Assembly (NCBI GenBank): GCA_934201705.1
Contig: CAKPXF010000013.1
Coordinates: 1-64,000, forward strand
Reading direction: 5' to 3'
Source: an uncultured Bacilli bacterium
GTDB taxonomy: Bacteria; Bacillota_I; Bacilli_A; RFN20; CAG-631
Length of the DNA stretch: 64,000 bases
Under the pieces are notes generated by a model. It worked only from the letters and a program-made list of their open reading frames with translations. It was not told the origin of the DNA and did no database searches. Position numbers and translations under genes: made by a program. The first letter of the stretch is position 1, and each line of letters opens with the position of its first letter. This document shows positions 53,823 to 61,341 of this stretch, in pieces.

Positions 53823-55022
53823 TTAAACTCCTCTTTTCTTATTTATTTTATAAGAAATTAACTTAACTAATAGATTCATAATAAAGACAACTATTAAAAT
53901 AATTATTGAAATAGCACAAGCTGAATTATATTCTAATGTTTCCCCACTTGTAATAGCATAGATATGAGTTGCTAATGTTGTTGCATTACTTGCTAAGCTT
54001 ACATTATCCTTAATGCTATTACCCATAACAAAGATTAATGATGCCGACTCACCAATAATTCTACCGATTGATAATAAGGTTGCTGTTAAAATTCCTGGCA
54101 TAGCACTTGGAAGAATTACTTTAAAAACACTTTGTGTTTTGCTAGCACCTAAGGCTAAGCTTGCTTCAAGATAGCTATTTGGTACAACATTTATAGCTTC
54201 ACTTGTAGTTTTTATAATTAAAGGCAAAAGTATTATTGACATAGTTGAGGCTCCAGCAATTATACTTAATGAATCCTTTTTCGTAAAAATGCTAACAAAT
54301 GGAATAAAAACTATCATACCTACAAAACCAAAAATAATTGAAGGAACACCACTTGTTGCATCAATCATATTAATAACTATTGTCTTAAAGGTTTTGTTTT
54401 TTGCATAAAGTGTTAAATAAATAGCAGCAATTATTCCTAGCGGTAATGAAAATAGTAAAGTTAATATAATCAAGTATATTGTTGCAAGCAATGAGCATGT
54501 AATTCCTCCACCCTTTAAAGCACATTGTAAATAGGTTATTTCATAAGATTTGTCTAAGCCTTTACAAAACTCTTCAGCCTTTTGCGAAGAAAAGCAATAT
54601 ATATCATTTTTATCTTTATCTATTCCTATTAAAACATCAATAGTTTCTCCTTTAACGACCTTATGTGTGTCATTACTACCAACAATATTTAAATTATTAA
54701 ATGGTGATAAGGTTGCAACATAAACAACTTCGACACATTCTTTATTATCAACTGTTTTTGAATCCTTTAGTGCTATCCCATATTTATAGGAAAAGTAAGT
54801 GCCTTCAATATTAGGATTTGAAAATTCCTCCTCAGTTTGTGATGTTGCTACAATGTTTAATGAATCATTATAATTCGATGTTAAAAACTTAAATGATAAG
54901 CTACTAAAGCCATTTTTAAAAACATAAAAAATAATCGAAAATAGAATAACTACACTAAGTAATGTCGATATACATGTAGCAAATATCTTAAAAAAATCTG
55001 CTATTTTTCTTTTCCTATTCAT
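53823..55022 (-). CDS. pstA: phosphate ABC transporter permease PstA with enlarged outer loop
   Basis: 399 residues, about 100 longer than usual. TM1 ~17-37, then an extracytoplasmic insert of ~120 residues (~50-170) carrying three Cys, then the normal permease core (GGGITCSLLATIYLI, AIYLTLYAKNK, TSGVPSIIFGFVG, EAM loop region ALGASKTQSVFKVILPSAMPGI). The core motifs are intact. The insert may fold as a separate domain, for example contacting PstS or the wall. Overlaps pstC by 8 bases. Confidence 0.9.
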   Translation of the reverse strand: MNRKRKIADFFKIFATCISTLLSVVILFSIIFYVFKNGFSSLSFKFLTSNYNDSLNIVATSQTEEEFSNPNIEGTYFSYKYGIALKDSKTVDNKECVEVVYVATLSPFNNLNIVGSNDTHKVVKGETIDVLIGIDKDKNDIYCFSSQKAEEFCKGLDKSYEITYLQCALKGGGITCSLLATIYLIILTLLFSLPLGIIAAIYLTLYAKNKTFKTIVINMIDATSGVPSIIFGFVGMIVFIPFVSIFTKKDSLSIIAGASTMSIILLPLIIKTTSEAINVVPNSYLEASLALGASKTQSVFKVILPSAMPGILTATLLSIGRIIGESASLIFVMGNSIKDNVSLASNATTLATHIYAITSGETLEYNSACAISIIILIVVFIMNLLVKLISYKINKKRGV

Positions 55023-55920
55023 ATCTACATAACCTCTTTTTTAATAAATTTAATAAAACATTGCTGATTAAAATAATAAGTATTAAAACAATACCTATAC
55101 TAAATCTAATATCATAATTAATTCCAGATGATTCATGAAATCCTTGCATCATTGTAGAAGTTAATGTTCCAGTTGGTGAAAATAATAAAATTGAAATAGT
55201 TTTGGCTCCTCCACAAACCATTGAAACCGCTGTTGCTTCACCTAAAGCTCTTCCAATTCCAAGTATTAGTGCAGCAAAAATTCCACTTTTAGCTCCATTT
55301 ACTACTATTTTAAAATCTGTTTGTGTTTTACTAGCTCCGAGAGCTAATGATGCCAGTATTATATCATCCTTTACAGCCTTCATTGAGGTAATAGAAAGTA
55401 ATGTAATAGTTGGCGTTATCATCATTATTAAAACAATAATTGTTGATAAAACCGATACTCCTCCAGCTGTTTGTAAATTAAATAATAATGCAAAATCTCT
55501 AATTAAAGGATTAATAAAGCCAACACCAAACAAACCAAATATAATTGATGGAATTGAAGCTAATAATTCAACAATACTTTCCATTACCTTACTTATTTTA
55601 ATAGGTGCTATTCTAACAATAAATAAAGCAGTTAATACACTTAAAGGTAAAGCAATTAAACTGGCAATAAATACGATAAATAAGGTATTAATTACTAAGC
55701 CTAAAATTCCATATGTTTTACTATCATAATTAATAGAAAATAAAAATTTAATCAAAGAAGCAGTTTTATTATTTGGATATTTAATAATAAATGGTCGTAC
55801 TCCTTGTAAAAGTATAAAAAATATGATAAATACGATAAATGATGCACATATTAAGGAAATCAACATAAAAATAATTTGCATAGTTTTATCTATTACTAAT
55901 TTATAATTTGTATTCTTCAT
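55015..55920 (-). CDS. pstC: phosphate ABC transporter permease PstC
   Basis: 301 residues, six hydrophobic spans. Core motifs: ELLASIPSIIFGLFGVGF, and the EAA-type loop ALGASKTQTDFKIVVNGAKSGI followed by GRALGEATAVSMV. Partner of PstA in the phosphate channel. Normal length. Follows pstS in the operon. Confidence 0.94.
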   Translation of the reverse strand: MKNTNYKLVIDKTMQIIFMLISLICASFIVFIIFFILLQGVRPFIIKYPNNKTASLIKFLFSINYDSKTYGILGLVINTLFIVFIASLIALPLSVLTALFIVRIAPIKISKVMESIVELLASIPSIIFGLFGVGFINPLIRDFALLFNLQTAGGVSVLSTIIVLIMMITPTITLLSITSMKAVKDDIILASLALGASKTQTDFKIVVNGAKSGIFAALILGIGRALGEATAVSMVCGGAKTISILLFSPTGTLTSTMMQGFHESSGINYDIRFSIGIVLILIILISNVLLNLLKKRLCRYE

Positions 55921-55975
55921 AAAATATCCTTAAACGTTAAAAATAGGCATAAGCCTATTAATAACTTATTTTTTA

Positions 55976-56950
55976 TTAAGCAACAACATCGCTCCAGCTT
56001 GCGCCAGTTTGATAAATCATTTTAAGCTTTGCAGCTGTTATATTGTCAAGAACTGTATTTTTACTATTAACTACAGCAACTATACCATCCTTGCAAATTA
56101 AACCACTAGTCTTTTTGGTAACATTTTCGCTACCATCTTTTTTTAATTCCCTTGATAAGAAACCAATATGTAATTTATTTGCTGCATTATCTTTTTGTGA
56201 GCCTTGTGTGCCTTTATAAGCATCGCTAGATCCTGTATGATTATGTAATGGCTCAAAGACACTGCATAAATTTGAAAAAGCCTTACTTAATGCTTCAGCA
56301 ATTTTTTTAACAGAAGTTGATCCACCTAAATTAATTGTTACCTTACTAGCATTTTTATCTTCACATAATGCTTTTAAAGAAGCATTTTCATTTAAAATAT
56401 CATTCCATTTTTTAGCGTTACCGATTGAGCTTGTTAATATTCCATCATTTGATTTAATAATAGCTAAGCCCTCTTGGCTATTCATAAAGGCTAAAAATCC
56501 ATTAATTAATAACCATTCTACCTCACTACAATCACTTTCATTTCTAATAATATAATTAAAGTTACGAGACAATGTATAGCTACCATTTACAACATTTTCC
56601 TCACTTGCTACAACCCCTTCATAGCTTAAAGCCTTTAAAGATGAATCTTTAACTGAGGCTAATGAGATATAACCTATTCCATACATATCATTATTTACAA
56701 GGCTTATCATATTTGAGTTATCCTTTGCCTCAACATGACTAGCTAGTGGTTCATTATCCTCTTTTGCCTCACTAAAGCCAATTGCTGTAAAAAAGCCATC
56801 TCTTGTGCCACTTGATGTATCTCTAGTATAAGCAATTACCTTCTTATTTAAATCAAATGTATCTGTATTATTAGTATTATTACAAGATACACCTCCAATT
56901 AGGAATACTCCTATTCCTCCTACTATTAATCTTTTAAAAATAGTTTTCAT
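55976..56950 (-). CDS. pstS: phosphate-binding lipoprotein PstS
   Basis: 324 residues. Lipobox GVSC after a hydrophobic start. Two half-domains typical of PstS: AYTRDTSSGTRDGF (phosphate loop, ~40-55) and INLGGSTSVKKIAEAL with HTGSSDAYKG, plus SKNTVLDNITAAKLKMIYQT near the C-terminus. Captures phosphate outside the cell. First gene of pstSCAB-phoU-phoP-phoR; the Pho-box-like repeat lies just upstream. Confidence 0.93.
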   Translation of the reverse strand: MKTIFKRLIVGGIGVFLIGGVSCNNTNNTDTFDLNKKVIAYTRDTSSGTRDGFFTAIGFSEAKEDNEPLASHVEAKDNSNMISLVNNDMYGIGYISLASVKDSSLKALSYEGVVASEENVVNGSYTLSRNFNYIIRNESDCSEVEWLLINGFLAFMNSQEGLAIIKSNDGILTSSIGNAKKWNDILNENASLKALCEDKNASKVTINLGGSTSVKKIAEALSKAFSNLCSVFEPLHNHTGSSDAYKGTQGSQKDNAANKLHIGFLSRELKKDGSENVTKKTSGLICKDGIVAVVNSKNTVLDNITAAKLKMIYQTGASWSDVVA

Positions 56951-56980
56951 TTTTCTTTCTCCTTTTATTTTACACTAAAA

Positions 56981-57044
56981 ATTATAGGAATATAAAAGTA
57001 TGTAATACACCAATGTTTTGTAAATGATTGTAAAAAAAATGTAA
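56981..57044 (-). promoter_or_regulatory. Pho-box-like repeats and -10 of the pst operon
   Basis: On the minus strand TTACA occurs at 57044, 57033 and 57023 (11 and 10 bp apart), with a further copy at 57005. The -10 TATAAT is at 56986-56981. In Bacillus, PhoP binds TT(A/C)ACA-type repeats about 11 bp apart, so the layout fits PhoP activation. Confidence 0.65.
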
Positions 57045-57050
57045 CAATTA

Positions 57051-57635
57051 TTAATTAATTTCAACGAATTGTCTTAAACTTGTATAAGCAAGGCTTGCAA
57101 GTATCTTAGTTGTCTCATTTAAAGTAGTTGGCGAATATAAAATCCATTGAGTAGTTAAACCTACCATTCCTGAAAATGTATATTCAAATATTAAATTAGA
57201 ACGTGAGTTTTTAATCATTAATAAATCAGATAATTGATTCTTTAATAAAGAGAACAATTCATTTACATAACCATTTAAAGAATTATCTAGCATAATAGTT
57301 TTTAAAAGTGATATATTTGGTTCAATTAACATAAGTAAATTTCTAAAGTACCATCTAATATGTACTTCATTAATACTATATAATGGTGTCTTCTTCAAAT
57401 AAGTTGTTGCTTTTAATTTGTTTTCAATATTAATTGATATTTCTTGAATTATTTTTTTTATTAAATCCTCTTTATTTTCATAATGCAAATAAAATGTGTT
57501 TCTATTAACATTAGCTTTTTTTACTATATCTATGACACTAACATTATCAAACCCCTTTTCATTTGTTAAGTCAATTAATGCCTTTTTTAAAATATATTTA
57601 GTTTTAACTACTCTTAAATCTTCTTTTTTAGTCAT
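57051..57635 (-). CDS. TetR family transcriptional regulator
   Basis: 194 residues. The N-terminal HTH is clear: VSVIDIVKKANVNRNTFYLHY then ENKEDL (residues ~25-52). The C-terminal ligand-binding half is helical, without recognised specificity. Divergent from degV-fakA with palindromes between, so it probably controls that pair and itself, perhaps sensing a fatty-acid or acyl-CoA-like ligand (inference). Confidence 0.8.
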   Translation of the reverse strand: MTKKEDLRVVKTKYILKKALIDLTNEKGFDNVSVIDIVKKANVNRNTFYLHYENKEDLIKKIIQEISINIENKLKATTYLKKTPLYSINEVHIRWYFRNLLMLIEPNISLLKTIMLDNSLNGYVNELFSLLKNQLSDLLMIKNSRSNLIFEYTFSGMVGLTTQWILYSPTTLNETTKILASLAYTSLRQFVEIN

Positions 57636-57665
57636 TTTTTCATCCTCTATTGATACTCACGTGGT

Positions 57666-57691
57666 AATTAAGCGACAAATGTCGCTTAATT
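57666..57691. promoter_or_regulatory. 26-bp perfect palindrome, probable TetR operator
   Basis: Arms AATTAAGCGACA (57666-57677) and TGTCGCTTAATT (57680-57691), 2-base centre. Sits between the TetR start and the degV promoter, ending 5 bases before its -35. Confidence 0.7.
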
Positions 57692-57696
57692 GTTTA

Positions 57697-57724
57697 TTGT
57701 AATTGCTATTTTATATGCTAAAAT
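57697..57724 (+). promoter_or_regulatory. promoter of degV-fakA
   Basis: TTGTAA (57697-57702), 16-base spacer, TAAAAT (57719-57724). Confidence 0.5.
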
Positions 57725-57738
57725 ACTAATTGTCAAGG

Positions 57739-57756
57739 TTATCTATATATAGATAA
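57739..57756. promoter_or_regulatory. 18-bp perfect palindrome downstream of the promoter
   Basis: TTATCTATATATAGATAA in the predicted 5' leader of degV, 20 bases before the ATG. Second operator candidate, different sequence from the first; may bind another regulator. Confidence 0.45.
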
Positions 57757-57776
57757 ATAAAAATGGGAGAAGAAAT

Positions 57777-58682
57777 ATGAAAACAAGAGATTATGTAATT
57801 GTTGTTGATTCATGCTCTGATTTAAGTAAAGAGCTAAGAGTTCAAAACAACATTGAATATGTTAAAATGGGAATTGTTAAAAAAGAAAAAAATGGTGATG
57901 TTGAGATACCTGCTTCACTTGATTGGGATTTATATACAAATAAAGAATTAAATGATTGGCAAAGAAATGGCTTAAATATGAAAACAACTCAAGTTTCACA
58001 AACTGAGTTTGCTACTGTATTTGAAAAAATATTAAAGGAAGATAAAGATATTTTATATATTGCTTGCTCAAGCGCTTTATCTGGTTCGTTTAATTATTCT
58101 TTAATTGTTAAAGATGAATTATTAGCTAAATACCCAAATGCCACTATTATTTGCATTGACTCACTATGCTCATGTTTAGGTCAAGGAACAATGGCACTTG
58201 ATGCTGCAAGCATGAAAAAAGAAGGAAAAACTATCCAAGAGGTTGCTTCATATCTTGAAGAAAATAAATTATGCTATAACCAAGTGGCAACTGTTGAAAC
58301 ACTAGATTATTTAAAGAAGGCTGGAAGAGTTAAAGCTTCAGCCGCTTTCTTTGGCAATATTTTTGGTGTTAAACCAATGATTATTTCAGATGCTATTGGT
58401 CAAAACTTTGCTATTAAAAAAGTAAAAGGTAGAAAAAATTCACTTATTGAATTAGTTAATATGTTAAAGGAAGTAATTGTTGAACCTGAAAATCAAACAA
58501 TATATGTTGTTCATGCTGATTGCCTTAATGATGCTAACTTTGTAAAAGACTTAATTATCAAAGAGGTTAATCCTAAAGCAGTTAGTGTTGAATTTATGGG
58601 ACCAATTATCGGAGTTTCAACAGGTCCTGGCACAATCGGCGTTTATGCGAAAGGCAAAAAAGTTACTGTAGTTGGTAATTAA
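57777..58682 (+). CDS. fakB: DegV family fatty-acid-binding protein (FakB-like)
   Basis: 301 residues. VVDSCSDLSKEL at the N-terminus, SSALSGSFN, the LKKAGRVKAS loop (~180) and the C-terminal TGPGTIGVYA end are DegV hallmarks. Eleven bases before fakA, so most likely the FakB that delivers fatty acid to it. RBS GGGAGAAG. A second DegV protein is encoded at 10595. Confidence 0.85.
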   Translation: MKTRDYVIVVDSCSDLSKELRVQNNIEYVKMGIVKKEKNGDVEIPASLDWDLYTNKELNDWQRNGLNMKTTQVSQTEFATVFEKILKEDKDILYIACSSALSGSFNYSLIVKDELLAKYPNATIICIDSLCSCLGQGTMALDAASMKKEGKTIQEVASYLEENKLCYNQVATVETLDYLKKAGRVKASAAFFGNIFGVKPMIISDAIGQNFAIKKVKGRKNSLIELVNMLKEVIVEPENQTIYVVHADCLNDANFVKDLIIKEVNPKAVSVEFMGPIIGVSTGPGTIGVYAKGKKVTVVGN

Positions 58683-58693
58683 TAAGGTGAATT

Positions 58694-60346
58694 ATGTCAA
58701 CGACTTACTTAGATGGTAGCCTTTTTAAAACACTTGTTGCTAATGGCTGCCAAAATTTAATAAATGATATTGATCGTATTAATGATTTAAATGTTTTCCC
58801 TGTACCTGATGGTGATACTGGAACTAATATGAAAATGACAATTGAGGGTGGAGTTAAAGCTATTATTAATGATAATGAATCTTCAATTAGTGAAATTTCT
58901 AAAAAGCTAGCTCGTGCAATGACTATGTCAGCAAGAGGAAATTCTGGAGTTATTTTATCACAATTCTTTAAAGGCTTATCAAATGGCCTTGATGGTAAAG
59001 CTAAGGTTGATGCTAAAGAATTAACAAACGCTTTTAATGAAGGTGTTAAGCAATCATATAAGGTAGTTCAAAAACCAACTGAAGGTACAATGCTTACGGT
59101 AATGAGAGAATCTACAGAGGTAGCTTTAAAGGATGAAAATAAATTTACTAGCATTGAAGATTTCTTTAAGTGCTTTATTAAAGAAGCCCATGCTTCACTT
59201 AATAGAACTCCTGAATTACTCCCTGTATTAAAAGAAGCTGGCGTTATTGATTCTGGTGGTGCTGGATATAATAGAATTATTGAAGGAATGATTAAAGCCT
59301 TAGATGGCGATATTTTAAAAGCACAAGAGGCCTATGAAAAAGAAAATAAAACCATTAATACTAATGGCTTTAATGCTGATAGTGTTTTAGAATTTGGATA
59401 CTGCACTGAATTTATTTTACAGCTTCAAAATAGCAAAGTAAATGTTAAAAATTTTGATTTAAAAATTATTACTGACTTTTTAGAAACCCTTGGAAATTCA
59501 ATAGTTGCTTTTAAGGATGAGGATATTGTTAAGGTTCATGTCCATACATTTACTCCAGGTAAGGTAATTGAATTTTGTCAACAATTTGGCGAATATGTTA
59601 CTTTTAAAATGGAAAACATGTCTGTTCAGCATTCAAGCCTAGAAGAACATAATCTAACTATAAAAGAAGAAAAAGTTCATCAAAAATATGCTGTTGTTGC
59701 TGTTTCAAATGGTAAAGGCATTGATAGTATCTTTAAAGAAATTGGCTGTGATATTATTGTTAGTGGTGGTCAAACTATGAATCCATCAAGCAATGATTTT
59801 ATTGAGGCTTTTAAGAAGCTTGATGCAGAATATATTATTGTTTTTCCTAATAATAGCAATATTATTATGGCAGCACGTCAAGCAGCTGAAAATTATAGTG
59901 ATGCTAAAGTTATTGTACTTCCAACAAAATCTATCGCCACTTGCTATTCAGCTTTAACAATGCTTGATTATTCAAGCGATGATATTAATGAAATTATTTC
60001 ATCACTTCAGCAAACAATTGATAATGTTACAGCAGGAGCTGTTACTTATTCAATTAGAGATAGCAAAATTGATGATGTTGTTATTACTAAAGGCGATTAT
60101 ATGGCTTTGATTGATGGTAAAATCGTTTCTTCATGTAATGATAAAATCAATATTGTTAAAAAACTATTTGAAAATGTTAGCAATATTAATGATAAAGAGG
60201 TTGCAACTATTATTTATGGTAACGATGTTAGTGATTATGAAAGAGATACAATTATTTCATATTTAAAGGAAACATATCCATTTATTGAATTTGGTGCAAT
60301 TGAAGGAAACCAAGATATTTATAGCTTTATTTTAGCAATTGAATAA
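58694..60346 (+). CDS. fakA: fatty acid kinase FakA (DAK2/YloV family)
   Basis: 550 residues. N-terminal DhaL kinase domain with metal/ATP motif VFPVPDGDTGTNM (~33-45) and SARGNSGVILSQFFKG (~78-93), a middle domain with VHTFTPGKVIEF, and a C-terminal FakA/DegV-like domain (VFPNNSNIIMAA, VLPTKSIATCYSA). Phosphorylates FakB-bound fatty acids to acyl-phosphate for phospholipid synthesis. Usual length. RBS AAGGTGAA. Ends in a good terminator. Confidence 0.93.
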   Translation: MSTTYLDGSLFKTLVANGCQNLINDIDRINDLNVFPVPDGDTGTNMKMTIEGGVKAIINDNESSISEISKKLARAMTMSARGNSGVILSQFFKGLSNGLDGKAKVDAKELTNAFNEGVKQSYKVVQKPTEGTMLTVMRESTEVALKDENKFTSIEDFFKCFIKEAHASLNRTPELLPVLKEAGVIDSGGAGYNRIIEGMIKALDGDILKAQEAYEKENKTINTNGFNADSVLEFGYCTEFILQLQNSKVNVKNFDLKIITDFLETLGNSIVAFKDEDIVKVHVHTFTPGKVIEFCQQFGEYVTFKMENMSVQHSSLEEHNLTIKEEKVHQKYAVVAVSNGKGIDSIFKEIGCDIIVSGGQTMNPSSNDFIEAFKKLDAEYIIVFPNNSNIIMAARQAAENYSDAKVIVLPTKSIATCYSALTMLDYSSDDINEIISSLQQTIDNVTAGAVTYSIRDSKIDDVVITKGDYMALIDGKIVSSCNDKINIVKKLFENVSNINDKEVATIIYGNDVSDYERDTIISYLKETYPFIEFGAIEGNQDIYSFILAIE

Positions 60347-60356
60347 ATTTTATACT

Positions 60357-60390
60357 AAAAGTGGTAGATGATATTCGTCTACTACTTTTT
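60357..60390. terminator. bidirectional terminator after fakA
   Basis: AAAAGTGGTAGATG pairs with CGTCTACTACTTTT through 14 positions including two G-U pairs, with T-run following. Overlaps the stop of the convergent Nudix-kinase gene. Confidence 0.75.
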
Positions 60391-61294
60391 ATTTTATATA
60401 ATTAATTATTTCATTTTGCATTTTTTTAGTATTAATTGTTAAAACATTACAATTATTTTCACTTAACCATTTTCTTATATCTTTATAAAATTTTTGCTTA
60501 AAATGCTTCATACAATGCATAAATTTATCTGAAATTTCCTCTTCCTTACAGGTAGTTTTAATATCATCTCTTATTTCAGAGGATTTGATTCGATGTTTAA
60601 CGCCATTTATACATGTTTTAGAAGGAAGGCTAAAGAAAATAACTACCTCTGTGTTTTTTATTCTATTTTCTAAAGTGCTTTGAAAATGTCCATCAATAAT
60701 ATAGCAATCATTTTTCATTATTTCATTTTCTTTTTTTCTTAGCTTTTCATCACTAATATGCTTATAATTATCATACCAATAAATCATGTCTAAATGGTAT
60801 AAAGGTATATTAGTATATTTTGTTAAATACTTTGAAAAATAGGATTTTCCACTACCTGGGCAACCAATTATTATATATTTTTTTTTGTTATTTTTTAATA
60901 AATATAAATAAGCCTTTAATAAAACATTTTTATCTTCCTTATAGGTTAGTGTATTATAAGCCTCATTGAAGGGTAAAAAACTAATATTACTTACCTCTGC
61001 TTCTTGACATTTAATATCATTACTAGTTATTTTGCCAATAAAGAATATAACATCTTTTATGCAATCCTTATATGGACTATAAGAAATAATTTCTTTAAAG
61101 GAAGTGTCGATAATAACATCTAAATTTGTTTCTTCCTTTATTTCACGTGTGGCAGTTTCTACTTCATTTTCATTATTTTCAACATGCCCTTTTGGAAGAG
61201 AAAAATGCCCTTGTTTCATTTTTTCAATTAAAAAATAATAGATACCATCTTTTATAATATATGAAACTGCTCCACAGCTTTTTTCCTGTATCAT
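60389..61294 (-). CDS. fusion: Nudix hydrolase + adenylate-kinase-like P-loop enzyme
   Basis: 301 residues. Residues ~1-130 are a Nudix domain: box residues Gly36, Glu42, Arg50-Glu51 and Glu54-Glu55 are in place (GHVENNE, REIKEETNL), although the late Gly of the box is Asn57. Residues ~135-301 are a P-loop kinase-like domain: Walker A GCPGSGKS (~139-146), LYHLDMIYW and DCYIIDGHF, as in FlaR/topology-modulation-type adenylate-kinase-like proteins. The two parts are normally separate genes. Nucleotide sanitation plus nucleotide phosphorylation would be a sensible pair, but substrates are unknown. RBS AAGGAG; lies downstream of pnp. Confidence 0.8.
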   Translation of the reverse strand: MIQEKSCGAVSYIIKDGIYYFLIEKMKQGHFSLPKGHVENNENEVETATREIKEETNLDVIIDTSFKEIISYSPYKDCIKDVIFFIGKITSNDIKCQEAEVSNISFLPFNEAYNTLTYKEDKNVLLKAYLYLLKNNKKKYIIIGCPGSGKSYFSKYLTKYTNIPLYHLDMIYWYDNYKHISDEKLRKKENEIMKNDCYIIDGHFQSTLENRIKNTEVVIFFSLPSKTCINGVKHRIKSSEIRDDIKTTCKEEEISDKFMHCMKHFKQKFYKDIRKWLSENNCNVLTINTKKMQNEIINYIK

Positions 61295-61314
61295 ATTTAT
61301 TTCTCCTTAAGTAA

Positions 61315-61337
61315 AAGAGCCACAAAAAGTGACTCTT
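61315..61337 (-). terminator. terminator of pnp
   Basis: On the minus strand AAGAGTCAC / GTGGCTCTT (9 bp, one G-U), loop T5, then a short T-run. It lies between pnp and the Nudix-kinase gene, so the latter may be partly read through. Confidence 0.6.
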
Positions 61338-61341
61338 ATTT

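Noticed and set aside
55202..55729. 175-codon plus-strand frame opposite pstC
   Set aside because: Shadow of the well-conserved pstC gene; no RBS and no family resemblance.
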